A stretch of 64,000 bases of DNA from Prevotella sp. UBA4330 (GTDB lineage Bacteria; Bacteroidota; Bacteroidia; Bacteroidales; Bacteroidaceae), in NCBI GenBank assembly GCA_002394385.1, contig DGTS01000018.1, positions 1 through 64,000 on the forward strand. Direction: 5' to 3'. Below are positions 1 through 8,952 of this stretch, one piece after another. The number at the start of each line of letters is the position of its first letter. The stretch's first letter is position 1. Below the pieces are notes generated by a model. That model had not been told where the DNA came from, ran no database searches, and saw only the letters and a list, made by a program, of their open reading frames with translations. Both the position numbers and the translations under genes were made by a program.

Positions 1-342
1 GATGAGCGTGTTCAGTGCCAAGACCCTGTCCTGACTGTACTTCAGCTGCTTCTCCAGCTTCTCGATCTGCTTGCGCTGCGCCTCTATCAGCGCCGTCTGG
101 TCGACGGACTCTTGTACTGCTTTCTTTGACATGGCTTCATCCATTTGTACGGTTTCACAAGGCAAAGATGCACATTTTTCGTGAATTTCCAAAGGACTCA
201 GGCAGGAATTTATCCAAGAAGCCAGAGTATTTACACTTGGAAGGTCGTATTTTAAGGCTATTTCCTTCCTTGACTTGCCACTCTGCATGTACTCGATGCA
301 GATACTGCGCTTCAATGCGCGACTGAATTTCTGTTTGCTCAT
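1..342 (-). CDS. IS transposase OrfA-like protein (partial, 3' end beyond window)
   Basis: The frame opens with MSKQKFSRALKRSICIEYMQ and stays open to the left edge (114 codons visible). Residues about 5-55 read as a helix-turn-helix of the kind found in IS3-type OrfA proteins (IEYMQSGKSRKEIALKYDLP). Residues about 85-114 are rich in Leu, Gln and Lys with heptad spacing, as in the coiled coil that follows the HTH in these proteins. The role would be DNA binding by an insertion-sequence transposase. The catalytic OrfB lies outside the window, so the IS family and the intactness of the element cannot be judged. Confidence 0.6.
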   Translation of the reverse strand, partial: MSKQKFSRALKRSICIEYMQSGKSRKEIALKYDLPSVNTLASWINSCLSPLEIHEKCASLPCETVQMDEAMSKKAVQESVDQTALIEAQRKQIEKLEKQLKYSQDRVLALNTLI

Positions 343-614
343 AACACTTAAAATTTGTTAGCAGTTTAACATTTAAGGCGGTTTATGAGTCAACCTATTT
401 CAGTACAAGACAACGGAATATTTCTCCCCTTTAGTAAGGGGGAGTTAGAAGGGGATTGTAGTTTAGCAAGAAGCAGGGACATGTGTTTTACAATCCCCTC
501 CTAACCTCCCCCTGCTAGGAGGCGGAATTGTAACATGTCATGTGGCGCCCCTACAATTAAGATGAGATTAATCCGTGTTTTTCTGTGTAATCTGTGCCAA
601 AGGATGGGGTTATT
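343..614. repeat. Intergenic repeat block with a long imperfect inverted repeat
   Basis: No gene is seen here. An imperfect inverted repeat has arms at 437-460 (starting AGGGGGAGTTAGAAGGGG) and 489-513, so its transcript could fold into a long hairpin. It is followed by a GGCGCCCCTACAATTAA segment and an 'aatccgtgt...aatctgtgcc' segment. Both segments recur at 28.9-29.2 kb and 32.6-32.75 kb. The block lies between two minus-strand genes. Confidence 0.7.
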
Positions 615-1163
615 TTAGTATCCTCGCTGTTCACGTCTCAGGCGATTCATCTTCTCGGAGAAGCCGCCTTGTGCGATGAAGTCCTTTTCCAGTCGCTCCA
701 GCTGCTTGAAGAGCAGGTAATCGGCCTGATTAATAAGTATAATAGCCATGTTGGCGATGGTCTCTGGAGGACGTGTGAGACACAGATTCATGAAAAAGGG
801 CGCGTCGTTGTGTTCCTTTCCGAGCCGTCGCATTGCATCATACTCTGCCGAACCTTCTTCCCATTGGCGGCAACCATGAGTGCGCAGATAGTCGGTATAG
901 TCTTCGAGAAGTTCCTGAAGACTTGCCTTTGCCACGTTCACGAGTTTTATCTCCGTTTTTGCCGAGGTGGCAGATGCTGCACAGCCCTCAATGATGTTCT
1001 GCTTGCCAGAGCGTGCCGCCTGCACCATCTGATCCACCGTTCGGTCGCCTTTCTGCAGGTAGTTGTGGCAGAAGTAGTAGGTCATTTCATAAATGACTTC
1101 GGTCTTCTGGTATGATAACAACTTGCGGAAATTGCCCGAGTGTCGAATCAGTTTTTCTGGCAT
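615..1163 (-). CDS. Four-helix-bundle protein (S23/IVP family)
   Basis: A 182-residue all-helical protein resembling the family first known from intervening sequences in 23S rRNA genes (four helix bundle, TIGR02436-like). Typical features are SYQKTEVIYEMTYYFC in the first helix, RTVDQMVQAARSGKQNIIEG in the second, and a Leu-rich LQELLEDYTDYLR helix. The C-terminal half carries the suffix region seen in longer members. Molecular function is unknown for the family. Here the gene is free-standing, not inside an rRNA. Family assignment is good; function is not claimed. Confidence 0.8.
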   Translation of the reverse strand: MPEKLIRHSGNFRKLLSYQKTEVIYEMTYYFCHNYLQKGDRTVDQMVQAARSGKQNIIEGCAASATSAKTEIKLVNVAKASLQELLEDYTDYLRTHGCRQWEEGSAEYDAMRRLGKEHNDAPFFMNLCLTRPPETIANMAIILINQADYLLFKQLERLEKDFIAQGGFSEKMNRLRREQRGY

Positions 1164-1198
1164 AATGGTGGATTTTAGGGGTTAGTGATGATTGGGGC

Positions 1199-1297
1199 CT
1201 TTAGTGACTTTAGGGGCCTTAAGGACTTTAGGGACTTTAGGGACTTTAAGGTCTTTAAGGTCTTTAAGGTCTTTAGGGTCTTTAAGGACCTTTCAGG
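1199..1297. repeat. 9-bp minisatellite, about 11 copies (CTTTARGGN)
   Basis: Eleven consecutive 9-mers, variants of CTTTAGGGA, CTTTAAGGT and CTTTAGTGA, fill the gap between the 5' end of the four-helix-bundle gene and the terminator of the nuo operon. The period is exact; the last two positions of the unit vary. Other 9-bp arrays occur at 4365, 38265 and 39896. No coding role is apparent. Confidence 0.9.
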
Positions 1298-1352
1298 GTG
1301 CAAAGATAATAATCTTTTTCTAAAGTGCAAAATGAGAAGAGATAACATAACG

Positions 1353-1385
1353 AAAAAGTGGGAACCTCAAGAGAGAGATTCCCAC
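1353..1385 (-). terminator. Rho-independent terminator of the nuo operon
   Basis: On the minus strand, GTGGGAATCTC and GAGGTTCCCAC form an 11-base-pair stem with one mismatch and a 6-nt loop, followed directly by TTTTT. It begins about 27 nt past the nuoN stop codon. It marks the end of the nuo transcription unit. Confidence 0.85.
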
Positions 1386-1411
1386 TATATATATAATAAT
1401 GTGTTACGCAG

Positions 1412-2851
1412 TTATGCTGCCGCAGCGAATATCCACTCGTAGATGCACGAGCAAACGCCGAAGAGGAGGATGCCTGCGGTGCAGAGCGCCAGAGCAATCT
1501 TAGTGCTGGTGTCGGTGCGGAATGTAGGCAGCGGGTTCTCTGTCTCGCGGATGTACATTGCCTTAACAATGAGCAGATAGTAGTAGAGTGACACCACGGT
1601 GTTTACCAATGCCACGAATACTACGGCGTATGCAAGAGCGGAACCTTGCTGTGCCGCTGCCATGAAGACGAAGAACTTGGAGAACATTCCGGCGAACGGC
1701 GGGATGCCGGCAAGTGAGAAGAGGGCGAGCGTCATGAGGAACGCCAACTTCGGGTTGCGGCTATAGAAGCCGTCGTAAGCGCGCATATCGGTGCGACCGC
1801 CATTGTTGTGCTCTACAACATTGATGACAGAGAACACGGCGAGGTTGGCAACAACATATACGAGCACATAATAGGTAAGTGCCGTAACGCCCTGCTGGCT
1901 TGCGCCAACAACAGCAAGCATGATGTAGCCTGCCTGCGAGATACTGCTGAACGCCATGAATCGCTTGAGTTCCTTCTGACGGATGGCGAAGAGGTTGGCG
2001 ATGGTGATGCTGAGCACGATGACGATGTAAAGCAGATACTCCCAGTATTCAATCATCGGCGCGAACACCTTCATCAGGATGACACAGAGCGCGAAGGCTG
2101 CTGCTCCCTTTGAGATGACGCTGAGATAACCCGTTACGGGTGTGGGCGCTCCCTGGTAGGTGTCGGCTGTCCAGAAGTGGAACGGCACGAGACTAATCTT
2201 GAAACCAAGACCACTGAAGAAGAACACGAGACCGACGATGTTGAGGGTTAAGTGTTGAGCGCTGAGCGCTGCGGTGAAGTCATTGAAATAGAGATGACCT
2301 GTGGCACCGTAGAGCATAGAGATGCCATAGAGCATCACACCGCTTGAGAAGGTGGCGGTGAGGATGTACTTGGCGGCTGCCTCTGCCGAATTCTTCTTGT
2401 ACTTGTCGAGAGCGACGAGGCATGCCATAGGCACGCTTGCCATCTCGAGTCCGAGGAAGAACATAAGGAAGTGGCCGCTGGAAATCATCATGAACATACC
2501 GAGCAGCGTGGAGAGGATGAGCATGTAGAACTCGCCCTCGGTCTTCACCGTTGTCTCGCGCGACGACACCCATGGCTGAGCCATAAGCACAACGATAAAG
2601 GTGCCTGCGGCAAGAATTATCTTCATGACGTTGGCGGCTGCCGTTGTGACATACATTCCGCCGAAGGCCTCAGAAGGATTGGCTGTAACGCACACCGCCG
2701 TTACTACTGCCAGCAGGCCAAGAGTAAGACATGAAAGCATGCTGCCCTTAACCTTCGCATTGGCGATGGCGAAGTCGGCAATGAAAACTATTATCAATGC
2801 GAGAACCAGAAAAGCCTCTGGCATCATATTTAAGAATTGACTGTATCCCAT
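1412..2851 (-). CDS. nuoN: NADH-quinone oxidoreductase subunit N (NuoN)
   Basis: Antiporter-like membrane subunit of complex I (479 aa), one of the three proton-pumping modules in the inner membrane. It has about 14 hydrophobic segments. The conserved TM5 glutamate is in FFLGLEMASVPMACL (Glu136). The Lys-bearing and broken-helix region reads KYILTATFSSG, and HFWTADTYQGAPTPV is the canonical motif of the antiporter fold. It is the last gene of the nuo operon, 2 nt after nuoM, and is followed by the operon terminator. Confidence 0.95.
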   Translation of the reverse strand: MGYSQFLNMMPEAFLVLALIIVFIADFAIANAKVKGSMLSCLTLGLLAVVTAVCVTANPSEAFGGMYVTTAAANVMKIILAAGTFIVVLMAQPWVSSRETTVKTEGEFYMLILSTLLGMFMMISSGHFLMFFLGLEMASVPMACLVALDKYKKNSAEAAAKYILTATFSSGVMLYGISMLYGATGHLYFNDFTAALSAQHLTLNIVGLVFFFSGLGFKISLVPFHFWTADTYQGAPTPVTGYLSVISKGAAAFALCVILMKVFAPMIEYWEYLLYIVIVLSITIANLFAIRQKELKRFMAFSSISQAGYIMLAVVGASQQGVTALTYYVLVYVVANLAVFSVINVVEHNNGGRTDMRAYDGFYSRNPKLAFLMTLALFSLAGIPPFAGMFSKFFVFMAAAQQGSALAYAVVFVALVNTVVSLYYYLLIVKAMYIRETENPLPTFRTDTSTKIALALCTAGILLFGVCSCIYEWIFAAAA

Positions 2852-2853
2852 AA

Positions 2854-4353
2854 TTACATGCTTGCGGTTAATATGTTAGACAAAATGTTACCTACTCCAC
2901 TGTCGATGACGTGGCTTGCCCAGAGTGGGAAGCAGCCAAGACCGGCAACACAGGCGATGAGACAGATAACAGCAACACGCTCGTCCCATGTGGCATCGGT
3001 GAGTTTGACAGTCTCCATGTGAGGATACTTCAACTGCTGGAAGAGTATCTTGCCAACAACACGCAGGATATAGACTGCGGTAATCACGATGGAGCAGCAT
3101 GCGATGATGGTGCATGTGCGATGGAAGGTGTCGGCATTCTCGAACGAACCAACGAAGATGGTCATCTCGGCAATGAAGCCAGAGAAGCCTGGAAGTCCGA
3201 GGTTTGCGAGACCGGCAATGACATAACCTACAGCGAGGAACGGCATAATCTTCATCAGACCGCCCAGATAGCGCACGTCACGGGTGTGGGCACGACCGTA
3301 AATCATACCGATGAGGGCGAAGAAGAGTGCCGTCATAAGTCCGTGGGAGAGCATCTGAAGGATGGCTCCGGTGCAGGCTGTCTTTGTCATCATGAGCAGT
3401 GCGAAGAGCACCAGACCGCAGTGAGACACCGACGAATAGGCGTTGATGTACTTAAGGTCGGTCTGCACGCATGCAGAGAGAGCACCATAAACCACAGAGA
3501 TGGTGGTGAGGATAAGGAATATCCAAGCCAACTCGCGGGCTGCGTCGGGAAGCAGATACATGGCAACGCGGAAGCAACCGTAGCCTCCCAGTTTCATAAG
3601 AACGCCTGCATGAAGCATTGACACGGCGGTAGGCGCAGAGGCATGACCGTCGGGGCTCCATGTGTGGAATGGGAAGAGGGCTCCAAGCACACCGAAACCG
3701 ATGAAGATGAAGGGGAAGAACACCTTCTGCACCGACTCGGGAATGTTGTGCATGGCGGCAATCTCGTTGACATTCATCGTTGTGGCACCGCTGAAGAAGT
3801 AGATGCCGAGGATGCCGAGGATGAGCAGCGCCGAGCCTCCCATAAGCATAAGGGTAAGTTTCATGGCTGCATACTCCTTGTTGCCGCTACCCCATACGCC
3901 GATGAGAAGATACATCGGGATGAGCGCCACCTCGTAGAACATGAACATGGTGAACATATCGACAGAGATGAAGAAGCCGTAAACACCTGTTGAGAGGAGA
4001 GTGAACCAGAGGAAATACTCCTTCTTCATGGGCTGCAACTGCCATGAGGCGAATGTTCCGGTGAAGACGATGATGCTCGAAAGGAGCAGCATCACCACCG
4101 AGATGCCGTCAACGCCGACGGCATACTGTATGTTCAGAGGCTTGAACCAATCGACAGCATAGGTGTGAAGCATCACACTGGTGTCGCCGCCGGCACGAGC
4201 CTGAACGAAATCTATTGTGAGCCATACTGACAGCGCCAGCAAACACGAAGCACCGGCAACCATCACACCGCGAACCTGATTGTCGTTGCGGGCAATCCAG
4301 AGACCGAGCAACATCAGTGCGGGAATAACTACGAATAATGTTAATATACTCAT
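2854..4353 (-). CDS. nuoM: NADH-quinone oxidoreductase subunit M (NuoM)
   Basis: Second antiporter-like proton-pumping subunit of complex I (499 aa, normal length). The key TM5 glutamate is Glu141 in FYEVALIPMYLLIG. The half-channel motif FPFHTWSPDGHASAPTAVS is intact. The gene is separated from nuoL by a short spacer built of CGTTATTAC-like repeats and is nearly contiguous with nuoN. Confidence 0.96.
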   Translation of the reverse strand: MSILTLFVVIPALMLLGLWIARNDNQVRGVMVAGASCLLALSVWLTIDFVQARAGGDTSVMLHTYAVDWFKPLNIQYAVGVDGISVVMLLLSSIIVFTGTFASWQLQPMKKEYFLWFTLLSTGVYGFFISVDMFTMFMFYEVALIPMYLLIGVWGSGNKEYAAMKLTLMLMGGSALLILGILGIYFFSGATTMNVNEIAAMHNIPESVQKVFFPFIFIGFGVLGALFPFHTWSPDGHASAPTAVSMLHAGVLMKLGGYGCFRVAMYLLPDAARELAWIFLILTTISVVYGALSACVQTDLKYINAYSSVSHCGLVLFALLMMTKTACTGAILQMLSHGLMTALFFALIGMIYGRAHTRDVRYLGGLMKIMPFLAVGYVIAGLANLGLPGFSGFIAEMTIFVGSFENADTFHRTCTIIACCSIVITAVYILRVVGKILFQQLKYPHMETVKLTDATWDERVAVICLIACVAGLGCFPLWASHVIDSGVGNILSNILTASM

Positions 4354-4364
4354 TTTGTTTTTTA

Positions 4365-4414
4365 TCGTTATTACGTTATTTCGTTATATCGTTATTACGA
4401 TGTTACGTTATTAC
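4365..4414. repeat. Short tandem repeat between nuoL and nuoM
   Basis: The spacer consists of variants of CGTTATTAC, CGTTATTTC and CGTTATATC. The nuoL stop codon (TTA on this strand) is the last unit. This is the only sizeable spacer within the membrane-arm genes and resembles the minisatellites inside the trp operon. Confidence 0.8.
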
Positions 4415-6393
4415 AAGGCAAGCAAGATTAATGTTAAGGCTACCGAGCCGGTGAGGAACCACACGGCATACTGACGTACATCTCCGCTCTGCCATGGGCG
4501 CAGGCTCTCGCCAGCCTCGTTGGCTCCCCATGCCATGAAGTTGAAGGTGCCGTCAACGCAGTGGCGGTCGAACCATGCAATAGGATAGGAGAAGAAGCGG
4601 AAAATAATCTTGTGAGTGACAAACATCCACACCTCGTCCATGTAGAAACGCTTGTAAGCGGCACGCCACAGACGTGGGAATGTCTTGTATAACTTGTCTG
4701 CGATGGGTTGCTTTTCACCTTTATATATATAGGTGGCAAGGCAGATGCTCAAAATGGCGATGATGGTGCTCACGGCAGCAACGGTGGTGTCGAAGTGGAT
4801 GGTGTAGTCGTGACCATCGGCTGTGACAAACGAACCGAAAGAGCCGCCCCAACCGAGGAATCCTGCAAGTGTGGTGTAGATACCAACACCAACAGTAATC
4901 ACAGAGAGCACAATCAGAGGGATTGTCATTGTGAGAGGTGCCTCGTGCGGAGTGTGATGCTCATGTGCCTCCTTATTCTCTGTGCCCCAGAAGATGCCGT
5001 AGTAGAGACGGAACATATAGAATGCCGTCATGGCAGCGATGCCGGTCATTATCCATCCAACCACAGGACTGTAGTTCATGCAGGCAGAGATAATCTCGTC
5101 CTTAGAACTGAAACCTGAGAAGAAAGGAATACCCGCAATGGCGAGACACGAAATGAGGAACGTGATATGAGTGATAGGCATGTACTTGCGCAGACCTCCC
5201 ATCAGAGCCATCTCGTTAGAGTGGACGGCATGTATGATACAACCGGCACCGAGGAAGAGGCAAGCCTTGAACATGGCGTGTGTGAAGAGGTGGAACATAC
5301 CGGCAAGATAGCCGACACTGCCCGGGTGCTCATGTCCTGTCACCTGCTCGGTGCACACACCGAGGGCAACCATCATGAACGCAATCTGCGAAATAGTAGA
5401 GAAAGCAAGCACACGCTTGATGTCTGTCTGTGCGCAAGCAACAGCGGCTGCATAGAAAGCGGTGAACACACCGACCCACACGACGATGCTCATTGCCTGG
5501 GGTGCATACTCAATCCACAAGGGGAACATACGCGCAATCTGGAACACTCCGGCAACAACCATCGTTGCGGCGTGGATGAGTGCGCTGACAGGAGTAGGAC
5601 CCTCCATGGCATCGGGCAGCCAGATGTGCAACGGGAACATTGCCGACTTACCGGCACCACCGATGAACATCAGCACCAGTGCGGTGGGGATGATGAAGCC
5701 GCCAGCGGCAACAGCCTTCGCCACATCGGCCGTGATGAACGGCTCGGTGCCCTGCCCCATCACGATGTCACCGGCAAACGAGAAACTGAACGACTGGGTG
5801 TAATAGCCGAACAGCAGGATACCGATGAGGAAGAAGAGGTCGGCAAAACGAGTGACAATGAACGCCTTCTTCGAAGCGGCAACGGCTGCATGGGTGGGAT
5901 AATAGAATCCGATGAGCAGATATGAACTGACACCCACAAGTTCCCAGAAGAGGTACATCTGGAAGATGTTGGTGGCAAGCACAAGTCCGAGCATCGACAT
6001 GGTGAACAGAGAAAGGAAGGCATAGTAGCGCTGAAATCCCTTCTCGCCCTTCATGTAGCCGAACGAATAGATGTGAACCATGAAACTGACCGTGGAAATC
6101 ACAATGAGCATCATCACCGAGATGGGGTCGAGAAGAATACCCAAGTCGAAGTGAAGATTGCCTAACGGCAGCCATGTGAAGTTATATGGAACGATGGTCT
6201 GGAAGACACCGTTCACTCTGTCGGCCGAGAAATATGCAAAAGCGGTGTAGTATGACAGGGCTGTCACGACGCCAAGCGATGTGGTGCCTATGAGCCCAGC
6301 CACCTTATGTGACATCTTCATGCCCGCAAGTCCAAGAATGATGAACGACAAGAGCGGCAGAAGCAGTATCAAGCAAGAATAACTGTAATCCAT
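4411..6393 (-). CDS. nuoL: NADH-quinone oxidoreductase subunit L (NuoL)
   Basis: Largest antiporter-like subunit of complex I (660 aa), including the long C-terminal region that forms the lateral helix in known structures. It begins with the family's typical hydrophobic N terminus. FWELVGVSSYLLIGFYY carries the conserved TM5 Glu151, and HIWLPDAMEGPTPVSALIHA is the strongly conserved channel motif. It lies between nuoK and nuoM in the standard order K-L-M-N. Confidence 0.97.
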   Translation of the reverse strand: MDYSYSCLILLLPLLSFIILGLAGMKMSHKVAGLIGTTSLGVVTALSYYTAFAYFSADRVNGVFQTIVPYNFTWLPLGNLHFDLGILLDPISVMMLIVISTVSFMVHIYSFGYMKGEKGFQRYYAFLSLFTMSMLGLVLATNIFQMYLFWELVGVSSYLLIGFYYPTHAAVAASKKAFIVTRFADLFFLIGILLFGYYTQSFSFSFAGDIVMGQGTEPFITADVAKAVAAGGFIIPTALVLMFIGGAGKSAMFPLHIWLPDAMEGPTPVSALIHAATMVVAGVFQIARMFPLWIEYAPQAMSIVVWVGVFTAFYAAAVACAQTDIKRVLAFSTISQIAFMMVALGVCTEQVTGHEHPGSVGYLAGMFHLFTHAMFKACLFLGAGCIIHAVHSNEMALMGGLRKYMPITHITFLISCLAIAGIPFFSGFSSKDEIISACMNYSPVVGWIMTGIAAMTAFYMFRLYYGIFWGTENKEAHEHHTPHEAPLTMTIPLIVLSVITVGVGIYTTLAGFLGWGGSFGSFVTADGHDYTIHFDTTVAAVSTIIAILSICLATYIYKGEKQPIADKLYKTFPRLWRAAYKRFYMDEVWMFVTHKIIFRFFSYPIAWFDRHCVDGTFNFMAWGANEAGESLRPWQSGDVRQYAVWFLTGSVALTLILLAL

Positions 6394-6417
6394 AATGAAA
6401 TTCCTGATTCTTAATGA

Positions 6418-6729
6418 TTAATTTCTAAGTTCTTTGATGCTGTCAACCGAGTCGCTGTTGAAATTGCGGAAGACATTGATAATTATTGCAATTGCCACTG
6501 CTGTCTCTGCTGCACTCACACCGATGGAGAAGAGAGTGAAGAAGAAACCGTCGAGCATACCAGGATAGAGTATGCGGTTGAAAGCGGCGAAATTGATGTC
6601 AACAGAGTTAAGAATCAACTCAACAGAAATGAGCATCGCAATGAGGTTGCGGCGCGATATGAAACCGAACACCCCGATGAAAAACAACAGTGCTGAAAGC
6701 ACGAAGTAACATTCTACTGGTACCATCAT
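6418..6729 (-). CDS. nuoK: NADH-quinone oxidoreductase subunit K (NuoK)
   Basis: Small three-helix membrane subunit (103 aa) related to MrpC. Two buried glutamates needed for proton transfer in this family are present: Glu37 in AMLISVELILNSV and Glu75 in SAAETAVAIAI. It lies 3 nt after nuoJ and 24 nt before nuoL. Confidence 0.95.
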   Translation of the reverse strand: MMVPVECYFVLSALLFFIGVFGFISRRNLIAMLISVELILNSVDINFAAFNRILYPGMLDGFFFTLFSIGVSAAETAVAIAIIINVFRNFNSDSVDSIKELRN

Positions 6730-6732
6730 GGC

Positions 6733-7245
6733 TTACTCCTTTCTTGATATTACAATACCACCTATGATGCACGCCAGGAGGAACACCGAGATGAACTCGA
6801 ATGGCAGGACATAGCCGTACTTGTCGGCACCAACGAGTTGGCTGCCGATAGTCTCGATACTTATCTCTGCATCAGGAAGTTTTGCGAAGTTGTTAATGAA
6901 CTGATTCTTAAGGAACACTACCACTACTGTGGCAAGTCCGACGAGAGTGACAAGAGCGCCGAAAGCCACACGGCTTCCCTTCATGCGCTCAACGAGACCT
7001 TGAAGGGTGCGCTTGCTTACAAGTTGAATGGCGAAGATGTAAATCATCGTTATACCGCCAGCATATACAGAAATCTGAGCAGCGCCAAGATAGGTGTAAT
7101 CGAGCAGGAAATAAAGACCTGCAACACCGAAGAGCACGAACAACAGGAATGTTGCCGCCCTCATTATTCGCTTGGTGGTGACACAGAGAACGGCAGAGCC
7201 GAGAATCACCACAGCGAGGATTGCAAATACGATTATATTAGCCAT
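6733..7245 (-). CDS. nuoJ: NADH-quinone oxidoreductase subunit J (NuoJ)
   Basis: Membrane subunit of complex I (170 aa) with five hydrophobic segments. The TM3 region GAAQISVYAGGITMIYIFAI matches the conserved NuoJ core that undergoes the pi-bulge transition in known structures. It sits between nuoI and nuoK at very short spacings, as expected for co-translated complex subunits. Confidence 0.93.
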   Translation of the reverse strand: MANIIVFAILAVVILGSAVLCVTTKRIMRAATFLLFVLFGVAGLYFLLDYTYLGAAQISVYAGGITMIYIFAIQLVSKRTLQGLVERMKGSRVAFGALVTLVGLATVVVVFLKNQFINNFAKLPDAEISIETIGSQLVGADKYGYVLPFEFISVFLLACIIGGIVISRKE

Positions 7246-7251
7246 ATCTTA

Positions 7252-7782
7252 TTACTTCTTTTTCGTGTTAAACTTACCGATTTCCATTGGCGCGCCACCG
7301 TCAATGAGGTTGGGAAGCGAACCGCCCTTATAAACCTCCTTGTCGAGATGGAGCACGAGAGCATTGCGGTCAAACACGGCGTTCTCGAAATCGTTTGTAA
7401 ACTCAATGGCATCAAAATTGCAAGCGTTGGTGCACAACTGGCAGAACATGCAGTCGCCAAGGTCGTACTGATAGTCGCGCAGCACACGCTTCTTCTTGCC
7501 CTCCTCGTTGGTCACCATCTCAGACACAATCTTTATGGTGCCGTTAGGACACGACTTCTCGCAAAGAGTGCAGGCTGTGCACTTGAAACTGCCATCCTCG
7601 TTGCGCTTGAAAACCAGACGGCCACGGTGGCGCTGAGCCACATGCAGGGTGGTCTTGCGGTTCTCGGGGTATTGCTCGGTAGATTTCGGCGTGAAATACT
7701 CCTTAAGCGTGGTCTTGAGTCCAACGCAGAGAGTCTTCACCGCACTGCCTACCTCTCCGAAATATGATTTGTTATTTTCCAT
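7252..7782 (-). CDS. nuoI: NADH-quinone oxidoreductase subunit I (NuoI)
   Basis: Peripheral-arm ferredoxin-like subunit (176 aa) that carries clusters N6a and N6b between the N-side electron input and NuoB. Two complete 4Fe-4S motifs are visible: CTACTLCEKSCP (Cys68, 71, 74, 78) and CMFCQLCTNACNF (Cys111, 114, 117, 121). With NuoEFG missing from the operon, this protein is the probable entry point for electrons, perhaps from ferredoxin or another donor (inference). Confidence 0.95.
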   Translation of the reverse strand: MENNKSYFGEVGSAVKTLCVGLKTTLKEYFTPKSTEQYPENRKTTLHVAQRHRGRLVFKRNEDGSFKCTACTLCEKSCPNGTIKIVSEMVTNEEGKKKRVLRDYQYDLGDCMFCQLCTNACNFDAIEFTNDFENAVFDRNALVLHLDKEVYKGGSLPNLIDGGAPMEIGKFNTKKK

Positions 7783-7834
7783 TTTTCTATTTGTTTATCC
7801 CAGACATTCAGACATTATGAGAGTCTGCATGGCC

Positions 7835-8920
7835 TTAGAAATGTAATCCCATTGCTACGATGACAGTCATCAGCACGATATTGAGCAGAGCGAGAGGCAT
7901 GAGATACTTCCACTCTAACTTCAGAATCTGGTCGATGCGAAGGCGCGGGAATGTCCAGCGCACCCACATGAGCAGCCACACCACAAGGAATGTCTTGCCG
8001 AAGAACCACACAAAACCAGGGATGTAATTCATCAGGTTGTCGAAGCCTTCGATGCCGATGTTCACCGGTGCCCAGCCACCAAGGAAGACGGTGGTTGCAA
8101 TGCCAGAAATAACAAAGAGATTAAGATACTCTGCAAGATAATAGTAACCGAAGCCCATACCCGAATACTCGGTATGATAGCCGGCGGTCAACTCGCTCTC
8201 TGCCTCGGCAAGGTCGAACGGGCCACGGTTGGCCTCGGCATTACCTGCCACGAGGAACACGAGGAAAGCGATGATGGCGGGGATGTGTCCCTTGAAGATG
8301 AGCCACTGCCAAGGACCTGTCTGGGCCTCAACGATTCCGCTTATCTGCATCGTTCCCGTGAGGATAACGGCAGCGATAAGACAGAGGCAGAGCGACATCT
8401 CATAGGAAATCATCTGAACAGCACCACGCATGGCGCTCACCACAGAGTACTTATTGTTAGAACCCCAACCAGCAAGGAAGATTCCGAGAACGCCGATAGA
8501 AGAAATGGCGGTCAGCAGGAACAGTCCAACGTTGAAGTCGAGAATCTCGGCACCCTTGTTCCATGGGAGGAACGAGAACGTGCCGACAGAAGCGATTATA
8601 ACAAACAACGGAGCGATGGCATAAAGGAACTTGTCGGCCTTGTCAACGAAGAAGATTTCCTTGATGAGCATCTTCAGCACGTCGGCAAGCACCTGCAGCA
8701 ATCCCCAGAAACCCACTCGCATAGGACCGAGACGGCACTGGAAATAGGCACACACCTTGCGCTCCATGAATATCAACACCATAGCAATGAGCGCGTAGGC
8801 GGTGAGTATCAACACGCCCACCACGACACACTCTATCAATATGGCCCAGAAGTCGCCCATGCCACATGTCTGGCGCAGCAGATCATCGAACCATCGTGTT
8901 ACTATACTAAAGTCGAACAT
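7835..8920 (-). CDS. nuoH: NADH-quinone oxidoreductase subunit H (NuoH)
   Basis: Membrane subunit (361 aa) at the junction of peripheral and membrane arms, forming part of the quinone chamber. FMERKVCAYFQCRLGPMRVG and the acidic loop NRGPFDLAEAESELTAGYHTE are diagnostic for the family. It begins 32 nt after the nuoCD stop, in the usual position before nuoI. Confidence 0.96.
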   Translation of the reverse strand: MFDFSIVTRWFDDLLRQTCGMGDFWAILIECVVVGVLILTAYALIAMVLIFMERKVCAYFQCRLGPMRVGFWGLLQVLADVLKMLIKEIFFVDKADKFLYAIAPLFVIIASVGTFSFLPWNKGAEILDFNVGLFLLTAISSIGVLGIFLAGWGSNNKYSVVSAMRGAVQMISYEMSLCLCLIAAVILTGTMQISGIVEAQTGPWQWLIFKGHIPAIIAFLVFLVAGNAEANRGPFDLAEAESELTAGYHTEYSGMGFGYYYLAEYLNLFVISGIATTVFLGGWAPVNIGIEGFDNLMNYIPGFVWFFGKTFLVVWLLMWVRWTFPRLRIDQILKLEWKYLMPLALLNIVLMTVIVAMGLHF

Positions 8921-8952
8921 ATAATTATCTGTTTTCTTTATTCAATATTCAA

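Noticed and set aside
594..1115. 173-codon plus-strand frame opposite the four-helix-bundle gene
   Set aside because: It is the antisense of a gene with clear family features. No promoter or family match.
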